Both the position numbers and the translations under genes were made by a program. Positions 6,722 through 14,341 of a stretch of 23,943 nucleotides of DNA are shown here, in pieces. Source of the stretch: Pseudomonadota bacterium (lineage in GTDB: Bacteria; Pseudomonadota; Alphaproteobacteria; Reyranellales; Reyranellaceae); the NCBI GenBank assembly GCA_023436825.1, contig JAEZHS010000519.1, positions 1 through 23,943 of the forward strand, given 5' to 3'. The notes beneath the pieces are model-generated. The model was given only the letters and a program-made list of their open reading frames with translations, was not told the DNA's origin and made no database searches. Every line of letters starts with the position of its first letter. Position 1 is the first letter of the stretch.

Positions 6722-7903
6722 CTAATCGCGCTGGACGCACATGGCGATGCCCATGCCGCCGCCGATGCAGAGGGTGGCGAGGCCCTTCTTCGCGTCGCGC
6801 TTCTGCATCTCGTAGAGCAGGGTCGTCAGCACGCGTGCGCCCGAGGCGCCGATCGGATGGCCGAGCGCGATCGCGCCGCCATTGACGTTGAGCTTCTCGG
6901 GATCGAGGCCGAGCTGCTTGCCGACTGCGACGGCCTGCGCGGCGAAGGCTTCGTTGGCCTCGACCAGGTCGAGATCCTTCACCGTCCAGCCGGCTTTCTT
7001 CAGCGCCGCCTGCGAGGCCGTCACCGGGCCGATGCCCATGATCGAGGGGTCGACACCCGTGGTCGCCCACGACACGATCTTGGCGAGAGGCGCGATGCCG
7101 CGCTTCTTGGCCTCGTCGGCGGTCATCAGCACCAGAGCCGCCGCGCCGTCATTGATGCCCGACGCGTTGCCGGCGGTGACCGAGCCGCCTTCCTTGGTGA
7201 AGGCGGGGCGCAGCTTGGCCAGCGTCTCGACGGTGGTGCCGTGGCGCGGGAACTCGTCGGTGTCGACCACGACCTCGCCCTTGCGGGTCTTCACCGTGAC
7301 CGGGACGATCTCGTCCTTGAAGCGGCCGGACTTCTGCGCCGCCTCGGCCTTGTTCTGCGACGAGGCCGCGAAGGCGTCCTGCTCGGCGCGGGTGATCTGG
7401 AACTTCTGGGCCACGTTCTCGGCGGTATTGCCCATGTGATAACCATGGAAGGCGTCCCACAGGCCGTCCTTCAGCATGGTGTCGATCATCTTGAACTCGC
7501 CCATCTTGGTGCCGTCGCGCATGTAGCCGGCGTGCGGCGCTTGACTCATGCTCTCCTGGCCGCCGACCACCATGATCGAGGCGTCGCCGTTCCTGATCGC
7601 CTGCCAGCCGAAGGCGACGGCGCGCAGGCCCGAGCCGCAGAGCTGGTTGATGCCGAGAGCGGTCTTCTCGACCGGGATGCCGGAATTGACGGCGGCCTGG
7701 CGGGCCGGGTTCTGGCCCTGAGCGGCGCCCAGGATCTGGCCCATGATGACTTCGTCGACTTCCTCGGGCTTCACCTTGGCACGCTCGAGCGCGCCCTTGA
7801 TGGCGACCTTGCCGAGGTCGTGGGCGGGCACGGCGCCGAACGCGCCGTTGAACGAGCCGATCGGTGTGCGCGCAGCACTCGCGATGACGATTTCGGTTGC
7901 CAT
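6722..7903 (-). CDS. phaA: Acetyl-CoA C-acetyltransferase (thiolase), PhaA/AtoB type
   Basis: 393 residues, the usual length for biosynthetic thiolases. It condenses two acetyl-CoA to acetoacetyl-CoA (or the reverse) in the cytoplasm and is the first step of polyhydroxybutyrate synthesis. All catalytic residues are present: nucleophile Cys89 in [10 protein letters not shown], His349 in [10 protein letters not shown] and Cys379 in CIGGGMG, at almost the same numbers as in the Zoogloea enzyme. The start is firm, with AGGAGG a few bases upstream of the ATG. A promoter candidate lies at 7937-7964. No phaB reductase is adjacent; the synthase and regulator genes lie ~8 kb away. A role in fatty-acid or ketone-body breakdown (atoB) cannot be separated from phaA by sequence alone. 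Confidence 0.85.
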   Translation of the reverse strand: MATEIVIASAARTPIGSFNGAFGAVPAHDLGKVAIKGALERAKVKPEEVDEVIMGQILGAAQGQNPARQAAVNSGIPVEKTALGINQLCGSGLRAVAFGWQAIRNGDASIMVVGGQESMSQAPHAGYMRDGTKMGEFKMIDTMLKDGLWDAFHGYHMGNTAENVAQKFQITRAEQDAFAASSQNKAEAAQKSGRFKDEIVPVTVKTRKGEVVVDTDEFPRHGTTVETLAKLRPAFTKEGGSVTAGNASGINDGAAALVLMTADEAKKRGIAPLAKIVSWATTGVDPSIMGIGPVTASQAALKKAGWTVKDLDLVEANEAFAAQAVAVGKQLGLDPEKLNVNGGAIALGHPIGASGARVLTTLLYEMQKRDAKKGLATLCIGGGMGIAMCVQRD

Positions 7904-7936
7904 ATGATCCTCCTTGCGGGCCGCCCTGTTGCGGAC

Positions 7937-7964
7937 TTTATAGGCCGGCGACCGGCACCGGCAA
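7937..7964 (-). promoter_or_regulatory. Candidate promoter of the thiolase gene
   Basis: On the minus strand TTGCCG (7959-7964) and TATAAA (7937-7942) are separated by 16 bp and lie ~35-60 bp before the thiolase start. The -10 match is good and the -35 moderate. It sits immediately before the divergent GNAT gene. Confidence 0.4.
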
Positions 7965-7973
7965 GGACCCGTC

Positions 7974-8498
7974 TTGGACCGTCATCATCTCCTCACGGAA
8001 CGGCTTGATTTGCACCCCATCACCATGGCCGATGCGGACCGACTGGCGGTATTGCACGCCGATGCGCGTGTCATGAATCTTCTTCAGCACGGCGTGCTGG
8101 CGCGCGCCGAAAGCGACGCCATGGTCGCCAACTACGAGGCCGAATGGCCGGCGTTCGGCTTCGGCAGCTGGACGGCGACCGAACGCACGACCGGCCAGCT
8201 GGTCGGGCTGGGCGGGCTGCGCGTGCACACCGGCGACTACGGCGTGGCGATTCGCCTGGCCTTCACGCCCGAGGCGCAGGGCAACGGCTACGGGCCCGAG
8301 CTCGCCCGCGCCTCGCTGGCCTTCGCCTTCGAGGTCGCGAAGCTGGATCGCGTCGTCGCTCTCACCCGGTCGGACAATGGTCCAAGTCAGCGCTCGCTGG
8401 AGAAGGCCGGCATGGTGCGCGAGCGCGAGATCAGGATGGAGTCTGGTCGCATCATCCTGCTGTACGCCGTGCACAATCCGAAAAGCGCGAAGCGCTAG
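7974..8498 (+). CDS. GNAT-family N-acetyltransferase, RimJ/RimL type
   Basis: 174 residues from a TTG start at 7974, preceded by AAGGA at 7963-7967. The domain begins at residue 6 ([12 protein letters not shown]), so a later start (ATG 8025) would cut it. The acetyl-CoA binding loop is QGNGYG (102-107) followed by the helix [12 protein letters not shown]. The C-terminal [21 protein letters not shown] is the standard motif B region of this family. Such enzymes move an acetyl group from acetyl-CoA to an amine; the substrate may be a protein N-terminus, an amino acid or an antibiotic and cannot be told here. The gene is divergent from the thiolase and convergent with the GFA-type gene. Confidence 0.8.
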   Translation: MDRHHLLTERLDLHPITMADADRLAVLHADARVMNLLQHGVLARAESDAMVANYEAEWPAFGFGSWTATERTTGQLVGLGGLRVHTGDYGVAIRLAFTPEAQGNGYGPELARASLAFAFEVAKLDRVVALTRSDNGPSQRSLEKAGMVREREIRMESGRIILLYAVHNPKSAKR

Positions 8499-9019
8499 TC
8501 GACCTGCGTCGCCGACAGGTTTTGGGGCCTGCGGAAGCCTATGGCAATCCAGGCAGCGAGCAGCCTCAGCATGAACTTGACGGAATGTCCGCGATGGTTC
8601 GGCACGTCGTCGGGAAGCGCGACGCCGACGCGCCGCTCCCCCGTCATGACCCGCATTTCGAGCGGTGGCGCTCCCGTCGCAAAACGGTTGCGGTACATCG
8701 ACACCCAGTGTCCCTTGGTGAAGTCGAGGAACATCGCCGAGTTGCAGCAAGTGGCGACGATCCGCCGGGTCGGAGAAGCGGGCTCGAGTCGATGCTCTTC
8801 GAGATGCTGGCGTCCGGTCACGCACCGCACCCGATCCTTGCGATAAAGGATCACGCTCGTTCCGCCGTCGCTATCGAGCACTGGCGGGGCGGATGCCAGC
8901 CTCTCGAGCCGATACCCGGCGTCCTGGCAGCTCGTGCAGTAGCAGGAGGCGGTCAGAATCGGTCGACCGATCGCCTCTATCCTTACCTTGCCGCATTGGC
9001 ACGTCGCGACTCTATCCAT
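8495..9019 (-). CDS. GFA/CENP-V-type zinc-binding protein
   Basis: 174 residues from ATG 9019, which has GAGGTGG upstream; the frame runs open to 9097 but those residues look unrelated and reach into a palindromic repeat. The N-terminus carries C7-x-C9-G, then C26-x-C28-xx-C31, and a later C91-C92 pair, the cysteine pattern of the glutathione-dependent formaldehyde-activating family. These proteins bind zinc; most members outside Gfa itself have no proven substrate. The usual C-terminal FxCxxCG motif is altered to ATCCNSAMF. The C-terminal ~30 residues (SVKFMLRLLAAWIAIGF) are hydrophobic and could touch the membrane. It overlaps the GNAT gene by 4 bases at the convergent ends. Confidence 0.75.
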   Translation of the reverse strand: MDRVATCQCGKVRIEAIGRPILTASCYCTSCQDAGYRLERLASAPPVLDSDGGTSVILYRKDRVRCVTGRQHLEEHRLEPASPTRRIVATCCNSAMFLDFTKGHWVSMYRNRFATGAPPLEMRVMTGERRVGVALPDDVPNHRGHSVKFMLRLLAAWIAIGFRRPQNLSATQVD

Positions 9020-9419
9020 CCTGGACCACCTCTCGATCCAAGACGATTGGGGAGGCGAAAAGGATTCCAGATACGGGCACAATGTCATCCCGAGCACAGA
9101 GGGACCTTTCCTGTTGCCTTAAAGGCCCCTCGCTTTGCTCGGGGTGGCAGTCCTGCCTGCCCGACCTGCGATAGCCAGGTTCAAGACCCATAAAGTCGCC
9201 CATCGCGTCTGCTTCTGACCCAGCTTTCAGGCATCGCTGACGTCGAGCGGTTCGTCAGAGAAGGGCCAGGAACTGACCTCGACATGGGACGAAGGTCGCG
9301 GCGTTTTCAGTAAAACTGGTGGCAATAGGACGCGCTCCGGTCTTGGAGGTGGCCCGTGCGGGCGATCCTGCGATGGGAAACAATGCGGAGAGCGCGCGGC
9401 AACGGGGCGGAGGATCGCC
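9020..9419. other. Gene-free intergenic region with one palindromic repeat
   Basis: Apart from the inverted repeat at 9083-9149, I see no credible gene between the divergent GFA-type and SnoaL-like genes. A minus-strand frame of 64 codons (9227-9421) has no recognisable domain and no ribosome binding site. The last ~15 bases hold the ribosome binding site of the next gene. Confidence 0.5.
9083..9149. repeat. Imperfect long palindrome (dispersed-repeat type)
   Basis: The left arm 9083-9109, starting TGTCATCCCGAGCA, pairs with the right arm 9121-9149, ending TGCTCGGGGTGGCA, with an 11-nt loop. The match extends over ~25 positions with a few mismatches. A left arm of the form GTCATCCCGAGC...GAGGGACC is a common interspersed palindromic repeat in soil alphaproteobacteria (recalled, not searched). 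Confidence 0.6.
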
Positions 9420-9800
9420 ATGGAAGACCGCCAGTTTCGGGCCGCTTTGGATCTCCATTGGGCAGCGTCCGACGCCAGTGACTTCGAGCGGGAACACGAG
9501 ATCTATCGCGAGGACGCCGTGCTCGAGTATCCGCAGTCGGGCGAGCGAATCCGCGGCCGGCGCGACATACAGGCGTCGCGCGCCGCGCAGCCGAGCAAGA
9601 AGCGCTTTACGGTGCGACGCATCCTGGGCGACGGCGATCTCTGGATCACCGAATTGGTCCTCACCTACGACGGCCAGCCGTCCTACACGGTGAGCATCAT
9701 GGAGCTGAAGGACGGGAAGGTCGCTCGCGAGACCCAATACTTCGGCGATCCGTTCGAGCCGGGACCATCACGCGCTCAATGGGTCGAGCGGATGCGGTGA
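9420..9800 (+). CDS. SnoaL-like / NTF2-fold protein
   Basis: 126 residues, the normal size for a single SnoaL-like domain. The N-terminal helix (FRAALDLHWAASDASDFEREHEIY), then REDAVLEYPQSGERIRGRRDIQASR and the strands FTVRRILGDGDLWITELVLTYDG and YTVSIMELKDGKVARETQYFGDPF, are the classic pattern of this cone-shaped fold. Members include small isomerases, hydrolases and binding proteins; no catalytic signature singles out a function here. The ribosome binding site CGGAGGA lies before ATG 9420. The aldo/keto reductase starts 72 bp downstream on the same strand, so the two may share a transcript. Confidence 0.75.
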   Translation: MEDRQFRAALDLHWAASDASDFEREHEIYREDAVLEYPQSGERIRGRRDIQASRAAQPSKKRFTVRRILGDGDLWITELVLTYDGQPSYTVSIMELKDGKVARETQYFGDPFEPGPSRAQWVERMR

Positions 9801-9872
9801 ACGCAGACGGCGTGAGGTGGACGACCCGCACGTCCTCGTGCGACCTGGATCCTGGAATGGGGGAGGACAAGC

Positions 9873-10814
9873 ATGGCAGCGCCCGACACTCTTCGCTTTG
9901 CGAAGATCCCCCTCGCTCACGGATCCGGTGCAATGCCTGCGCTGGGGTTCGGGACGCTGATTGCCGATCACGTCGCGACCCGGCAGGCGACCAAGGCGGC
10001 CTTGGAGGTGGGGTTTCGCCACTTCGATTGTGCCGAACGCTACCGCAACGAACAGGCGGTCGGCGATGCTATGCAGGACGTCTTCAAGACGGGCGCGATT
10101 GGGCGGAAGGACGTGTTCGTCACCACCAAGCTCTGGAACAACAATCATCGTCCGGAGCGGGTCGCGCCCGCCTGCGAGGCGAGCCGCCGGCGGCTGCAGC
10201 TCGACTACCTCGATTGCTATCTCATCCATACGCCGTTTGCCTTCCAGCCGGGCGACGAGCAGGAGCCGAAGGACGAGCGCGGCCAGATCGTCTACGATTC
10301 CGGCGTGACGTTGGTGGAGACCTGGCGGGCGCTGGAGCGCCTGGTCGACGAGGGCAAGTGCAGCGCGATTGGCCTGTCGAACGTCAGCCTGGAGAAACTG
10401 CGAGAGATCGTCGATGCGGCGCGCATCAAGCCCGCGGTCGTCGAGGTCGAATCGCACCCGTATCTCCCGGAATGGGAGCTGCTCGAATATTGCCGACAGC
10501 AGGGGATCGTGCTGCTGGCGTTCGCGGCGCTGGGGCATGCGATGGAGCCGCGATTGCTCGACGACCCGGCGATCGTCGCCATCGCCCGGCGGCTCGACAG
10601 AACACCTGCCCAGGTCGCGCTCGCCTGGGCGGTGCAGCGCGGTACGGCTCTCTTGACCACGTCGGTCAAACCCAACCGCATCCGCGAGAACTTCGAGGTT
10701 TCGGCCCTGCCGGAAGATGCCATGCAGGACATCCGCAACGCCATCACGGCCAACGTCCGGTTCAACTCCGTCGTGGGGACGGGCGTGCCGGGATTCATTC
10801 CGCGGGATCGCTGA
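9873..10814 (+). CDS. Aldo/keto reductase
   Basis: 313 residues, typical for the family. The catalytic tetrad is complete: Asp52 and Tyr57 in FDCAERYRNE, Lys86 in TTKLWN and His119 in YLIHTP. Further conserved parts are VVEVESHPYLPEWELLEYC and the NADPH-binding TTSVKPNRIRENFE near the C-terminus. It reduces aldehydes or ketones (possibly sugars) with NADPH in the cytoplasm, with unknown substrate. A stretch at residues ~122-138 (FQPGDEQEPKDERGQIV) is the variable loop that shapes the substrate pocket. The ATG is preceded by GGGGGAGGA. It follows the SnoaL-like gene and is convergent with the LysR gene. Confidence 0.88.
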   Translation: MAAPDTLRFAKIPLAHGSGAMPALGFGTLIADHVATRQATKAALEVGFRHFDCAERYRNEQAVGDAMQDVFKTGAIGRKDVFVTTKLWNNNHRPERVAPACEASRRRLQLDYLDCYLIHTPFAFQPGDEQEPKDERGQIVYDSGVTLVETWRALERLVDEGKCSAIGLSNVSLEKLREIVDAARIKPAVVEVESHPYLPEWELLEYCRQQGIVLLAFAALGHAMEPRLLDDPAIVAIARRLDRTPAQVALAWAVQRGTALLTTSVKPNRIRENFEVSALPEDAMQDIRNAITANVRFNSVVGTGVPGFIPRDR

Positions 10815-10947
10815 ACACCGTCGGCTGTGCGCTCGATTGAGGGGCGCTCACGCCTGGGGTCAATCTCCGACGAACGCTTCGAGTCCGCCGATGTCCGGAA
10901 TCCCGTCGGAAGCAGACATGGCGGGCCGACTTTCATGAGTTTTGAGC

Positions 10948-11817
10948 CTAATCGACCCGCGTCGCCGACAGGCCGTCCAGTGCCGCAGCCTCGCGGATCA
11001 CTTCGAGCGCAGGCGTGAACACGTCGGGCGCGGCATCGACGGGATAGACGACGTAGGCGGAGAGCACGAATTCGGGTCCGCCGACAATCAGCGCCAGCCT
11101 GCCGCTCTGCAGGTGCGGCCGCAGCAGGCGGATCGGGAAATAGCCCGAGCCGCCGTGTTCGAGCACGTGCTGGAGGCCGAGCCAGCCGGTATTGGTCGTG
11201 AGCGCCGAGCCGAAGAAGTTCGGAAAGCTGGCGCTGTGCTTGGCGAAGAACTCCGGCCCCCAATCGACATAGACATAGCCCGGGCCCGGCTCCGGCTTGT
11301 CGTGCGGGTCGGTCGACGCGAGGACGAGGCGCTCGTCGAACAGCAACTCGACCTTGAGCCCGGGGCGACTCTCGGGCGTGTACATCACGCCTATGTCCAG
11401 GCGGCCCTCGACGAGCCCCTGCATGAGTTCGGCCTCCAGGCCGATCTCCGCGCGCACGGAGATGTCGGGCGCGCGCTGCAGCAGTACCGCGAGCCACCTG
11501 GTCAGGAACTGCTCCCAGAACCCGAACCGCCCGCCGATCGTCAGCGCGCCGCGGAAGCCCTTGGCAACGCCGATCTCCTGGCGCGCCTGCTCGACGGTGC
11601 GCACCAGCGTGGAAGCATACCTCTGGAAGTGCCGGCCTTCGGCGGTGAGCGTCGTGCCGCCCTTGTTGCGCACGAACAGCCGGCACCCCAGCGAGCCCTC
11701 CAGCGAGTGGATGCGGGCACTGATCGTCGACTGTGTGACATGCAGTCGCTCGGCGGCGCTGACGAAGTTGCCCGCCGCCACCACGGTGAGAAAGGTCCGC
11801 GCCAGTTCGGTATCCAT
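10948..11817 (-). CDS. LysR-family transcriptional regulator
   Basis: 289 residues. The N-terminal winged helix-turn-helix (residues ~1-60: FLTVVAAGNFVSAAERLHVTQSTISARIHSLEGSLG) is a clear LysR DNA-binding domain. The rest forms the two-lobed effector domain (FRGALTIGGRFGFWEQFL, GRLDIGVMYTPESRPGL, GYFPIRLLRPHLQSGRL). It should be a cytoplasmic tetramer responding to a small molecule, not identifiable here. The start has AAGGAG upstream. A T-N11-A palindrome (11832-11848) lies just before it, suggesting autoregulation and possible control of the divergent DUF6306-like and 5-FCL genes. The aldo/keto reductase is convergent, so its control by this protein is less certain. Confidence 0.88.
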   Translation of the reverse strand: MDTELARTFLTVVAAGNFVSAAERLHVTQSTISARIHSLEGSLGCRLFVRNKGGTTLTAEGRHFQRYASTLVRTVEQARQEIGVAKGFRGALTIGGRFGFWEQFLTRWLAVLLQRAPDISVRAEIGLEAELMQGLVEGRLDIGVMYTPESRPGLKVELLFDERLVLASTDPHDKPEPGPGYVYVDWGPEFFAKHSASFPNFFGSALTTNTGWLGLQHVLEHGGSGYFPIRLLRPHLQSGRLALIVGGPEFVLSAYVVYPVDAAPDVFTPALEVIREAAALDGLSATRVD

Positions 11818-11831
11818 GGATCGCTCCTTGG

Positions 11832-11848
11832 TATCGACATTTTCGATA
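11832..11848. promoter_or_regulatory. LysR-type operator (T-N11-A palindrome)
   Basis: TATCGA (11832-11837), a 5-bp spacer and TCGATA (11843-11848) form a perfect 6+6 palindrome containing T-N11-A (TCGACATTTTCGA). It lies 15-31 bp before the lysR start and ~60 bp before the divergent gene. The surrounding ~50 bp is AT-rich, as expected for a promoter region. Confidence 0.6.
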
Positions 11849-11906
11849 TCAACGGCCGATTTTCTTCGTTTTTCAAGTTTTAAGAGGAATAGTACGCTGA
11901 TTCACC

Positions 11907-12374
11907 ATGAATGATGCATCCCGCCAGGACGACGCCGTCAGCGCGGCCAGGGACGAGCTCGTCGCGAGCCTGAACGAACTGCTCGAAGCAGAGCGCGCCG
12001 GCGCGCGGGTGACGCTGGAGACGGCGCGCCAGTCGCACCATCCGACGATCGTGGAGTTGATGCAGTACATCCAGCACGACGAGGCGCGCTGGTGCGCAAT
12101 GCTGCTGCGCCAGATCAAGGAGCTCGGCGGGACGGCCTCGCCGCGCATGGGCGCCTTCTATGAAAAGGCGATGGCGATCGACGACATCGCCGAGCGCATC
12201 ACCTTCCTCAATCGCGGCCAGGGCTGGGTCGTGCGCAAGCTGCGCGAGCTGATCCCGAAGGTGGAGGACGCCGCGCTCAGCGCCGATCTTCACCACATGC
12301 TGTCGTCGCATGTCGCCAACATCACGCTGGCCAATTCCACCGACGCCCGCGCCTTGTCCAGCGCCGCGCCATGA
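11907..12374 (+). CDS. DUF6306-like, ferritin-like helical protein
   Basis: 155 residues, almost all helical. LNELLEAERAGARVTLETA, MQYIQHDEARWCAMLLRQIKELGG and MAIDDIAERITFLNRGQGWVVRKLREL are helices carrying Glu/His/Asp residues spaced as in ferritin-like four-helix proteins (EAERAG and HDEARW). I recall this pattern as DUF6306; no function is assigned to it. Metal binding is inferred from the E...HDE residues, not shown. ATG 11907 has the purine-rich AAGAGGAATAG upstream. Its stop overlaps the next gene's start in ATGA (12371-12374), so it is translationally coupled to the 5-FCL homologue. It is divergent from the LysR gene with an 89-bp shared promoter region. Confidence 0.65.
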   Translation: MNDASRQDDAVSAARDELVASLNELLEAERAGARVTLETARQSHHPTIVELMQYIQHDEARWCAMLLRQIKELGGTASPRMGAFYEKAMAIDDIAERITFLNRGQGWVVRKLRELIPKVEDAALSADLHHMLSSHVANITLANSTDARALSSAAP

Positions 12375-13054
12375 AGGCCGTGAACGACAATGAGTCGCCG
12401 GAAGCAGCGCAAGAGTACGCCTCCCCTCCCTGCCTCATGCACAGGTTTGATCCGTTGACCGGCGATCGCGTCGTCGACCCCGATGTCGTGCGCTGGCGCA
12501 AGGCGGAGCGTGAAGGGCTGATCGCGGCCCGGCTGGCGATTCCCGCCACCGAACGCCGCCGCCTGTCGCATCGGATCGAGGCATGGCTCGACCAGGCGCT
12601 GGGCGATGTTTCAGGGCGGATCATCAGCGCCTATTGGCCCTTCCGTGGCGAGCCGGATCTCCGGTCTTGGCTGAAGGGCCTGGAGGCACGCGGCGCCGTC
12701 GGCGCGCTGCCGGTGGTGGTGCATCGCCATGCGCCGCTGATCTTCCGCAGCTGGCGCCGCGACGAGCCGCTCGAGCCGGGAGTCTGGAAGATTCCCGTGC
12801 CGTCACACGGTATCGCCGTGACGCCCGACATCGTCATCGCGCCCGTCGTCGGCTTCGATCCCCATTGCTTCCGCTTGGGCTACGGCGGCGGCTTCTACGA
12901 CCGCACCCTCGCCGCCCTGCCCCGGCGGACCTGGATCGTCGGGGTGGGCTACGAGCAGCAGGCGATCCGGACGATCTATCCGCAGGACCACGATGTGGCG
13001 ATGGAGATGATCGTCACCGAGAACGGCATCCTCACCCCGGCTGACGCCCCATGA
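12371..13054 (+). CDS. 5-formyltetrahydrofolate cyclo-ligase family protein
   Basis: 227 residues. The ATP- and folate-binding signature LGYGGGFYDRTLA (169-181) and PDIVIAPVVGFD (152-163) identify the 5-FCL fold, which converts 5-formyl-THF to 5,10-methenyl-THF using ATP. Compared with the usual ~180-200 residues it has an N-terminal extension (EYASPPCLMHRFDPLTGD) that I recall as conserved in alphaproteobacterial homologues, supporting the start at 12371. The start overlaps the preceding stop (ATGA). The 3' end overlaps the convergent acyltransferase gene by 23 bp. Some alphaproteobacterial homologues may not be true cyclo-ligases, so the activity is likely rather than certain. Confidence 0.78.
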   Translation: MKAVNDNESPEAAQEYASPPCLMHRFDPLTGDRVVDPDVVRWRKAEREGLIAARLAIPATERRRLSHRIEAWLDQALGDVSGRIISAYWPFRGEPDLRSWLKGLEARGAVGALPVVVHRHAPLIFRSWRRDEPLEPGVWKIPVPSHGIAVTPDIVIAPVVGFDPHCFRLGYGGGFYDRTLAALPRRTWIVGVGYEQQAIRTIYPQDHDVAMEMIVTENGILTPADAP

Positions 13055-14198
13055 CGACCGGGCGACGATCGGCCAGCTTCAGGCCGAAGAGCGGCCGCAG
13101 GAACCAGAGCGGGCGCACCAGCCCGAAGTAGATCGCCGATGTGCCGATGAACGTCGCCAGCACGGCCAGGATGAAGCCGGCGACGGGCGGCGCGCCGATC
13201 CGCAGCAGCCAGTAGACGGCCATCACCGTCACGGTCTGGTGCAGGATGTAGAACGGATAGACGGCTTCGGTCGCCTCGCCGAGGAAGGCCGGACGCCTGG
13301 TCAGATGACGATTGGCGAAGCCCACGATGGCGAACAGCCAGGCCATGGTGTTCGCCGCAGACAGCAGGGCGAAGATCGGGCGGTCGGCATTGGCGATCGT
13401 GGGTCGCACGGTGCCCTCGAAGAACAAGACGTAGAGCGCACCGTAGGCCGCGGCGCCGATGGCGAAGGCCAGCCAGCGTTGGCGGTTCAACGCCAGAAGT
13501 ATGTCGGACGAGCCGAACAGGAACGCACCGTAGAGCAGCAGCGCACCGTAGTAGACCAGCCCGTGCCAGTCGCCGATCAAGCCGTTGGTGTTGTAGGAGA
13601 TCGGCGCCAGCCACAGGATAGACGCTGCGAGCGGCAGCACCATCAGCCACTGCAGTCTGAACCGCGCCGCCACGCGCCCCGCCTTGTCGAGCACACGGCG
13701 TCCCTCAGCGCCGCGCGCCCACAGGAAACAGGGCAGCAGGACGAAGGTGAGCACCAGGACGTAGGCCACGAACCAGAGATGGTGCCAGCTCACGTTGCCG
13801 TTGGGGTAAGGGCCGCCCTGGAAGGCCTGGGGCAGCCAGTCGAAGAACGAGCCGGTGAACTGGCCGCGATACAGGCGCTCGAGATAGATCTGCGGCGGCA
13901 CGATGACGACCATGCCGAACGCCAGCGGCAGCAGCAGCCGCTTCACCCGATCGCGGGCGAAGGCAGCCGATGTGCGCGCCCCGAGCGCCAGCATGATGGC
14001 CGCCCCCGACACCAGGAAGACCAGCGGCATGCGCCAGCGGTTCACGAACCGCATGCCCTCGCGCAGCCAGTCGATGTCGTCGGAGCTGGTGAGATGCCAG
14101 CTCCAGCCCGACCACGCCATGCCGGCGTGGTAGGCGATCAGCAGGCCGAAGGCCAGGACGCGCAGCCAGTCGAGGTCGGCGCGGCGGGAGACGGACAT
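13032..14198 (-). CDS. Acyltransferase-3 family membrane protein (OpgC/OafA-like)
   Basis: 388 residues with about ten membrane segments and no soluble domain. The start RRADLDWLRVLAFGLLIAYHAGM carries the conserved His (His24) of the first helix. FLVSGAAIMLALG, ARDRVKRLLLPLAFG, HHLWFVAYVLVL and the late AVYPFYILHQTVTV are hallmark segments of the family. These enzymes move acyl groups (acetyl or succinyl) from the cytoplasm to periplasmic or surface glycans; the acceptor here is unknown. A short hairpin covers the ribosome binding site, and three LytTR-like direct repeats lie 63-114 bp upstream. The LytTR gene is directly upstream on the same strand (143-bp gap), suggesting control by that protein. 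Confidence 0.82.
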   Translation of the reverse strand: MSVSRRADLDWLRVLAFGLLIAYHAGMAWSGWSWHLTSSDDIDWLREGMRFVNRWRMPLVFLVSGAAIMLALGARTSAAFARDRVKRLLLPLAFGMVVIVPPQIYLERLYRGQFTGSFFDWLPQAFQGGPYPNGNVSWHHLWFVAYVLVLTFVLLPCFLWARGAEGRRVLDKAGRVAARFRLQWLMVLPLAASILWLAPISYNTNGLIGDWHGLVYYGALLLYGAFLFGSSDILLALNRQRWLAFAIGAAAYGALYVLFFEGTVRPTIANADRPIFALLSAANTMAWLFAIVGFANRHLTRRPAFLGEATEAVYPFYILHQTVTVMAVYWLLRIGAPPVAGFILAVLATFIGTSAIYFGLVRPLWFLRPLFGLKLADRRPVVMGRQPG

Positions 14199-14202
14199 GG
14201 GG

Positions 14203-14219
14203 CACCTCGTGATGAGGTG
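14203..14219 (-). promoter_or_regulatory. Small hairpin over the acyltransferase ribosome binding site
   Basis: On the minus strand CACCTC (14214-14219) can pair with GAGGTG (14203-14208) across a 5-nt loop. GAGGTG is the Shine-Dalgarno, 4 nt before the ATG at 14198. With only 6 bp, occlusion would be modest. Confidence 0.35.
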
Positions 14220-14260
14220 TCTTACCTATCCTTCAACCCGTTGATCTGGCTTGGAATTGT

Positions 14261-14312
14261 GACGACCGGCGGGGATTCTGGGACGACCGGCAGCGCCCGC
14301 GGGACGTCCGGT
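14261..14312. promoter_or_regulatory. Three 21-bp-phased direct repeats, LytTR/AlgR-like sites
   Basis: GACGACCGGC occurs at 14261-14270 and 14282-14291, and GACGTCCGGT at 14303-14312, exactly 21 bp apart each time. LytTR proteins bind pairs of ~9-bp direct repeats spaced two helical turns apart. Read on the minus strand the repeats are CCGGTCGTC twice and CCGGACGTC, which match the AlgR-type site CCGTTCGTC at 8 and 7 of 9 positions. They lie between a LytTR gene and the acyltransferase gene. Confidence 0.55.
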
Positions 14313-14341
14313 GGAGCGCGGACCTCCAGGGCCGCGCCCAA

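Noticed and set aside
6857..8008. Plus-strand frame of 383 codons opposite the thiolase
   Set aside because: It is antisense to a thiolase with all catalytic residues, and its His/Arg/Leu-rich composition is that of a shadow.
9227..9421. Minus-strand frame of 64 codons upstream of the SnoaL-like gene
   Set aside because: It has no ribosome site and no recognisable domain, and it covers the SnoaL-like gene's own leader.
8498..10970. Shared 21-bp 3' ends of the GFA-type and LysR genes (both proteins end in LSATxVD)
   Set aside because: 20 of 21 bases match (8498-8518 against 10950-10970), but the flanks are unrelated and no structure is present. I treat it as chance or weak evidence of gene conversion.
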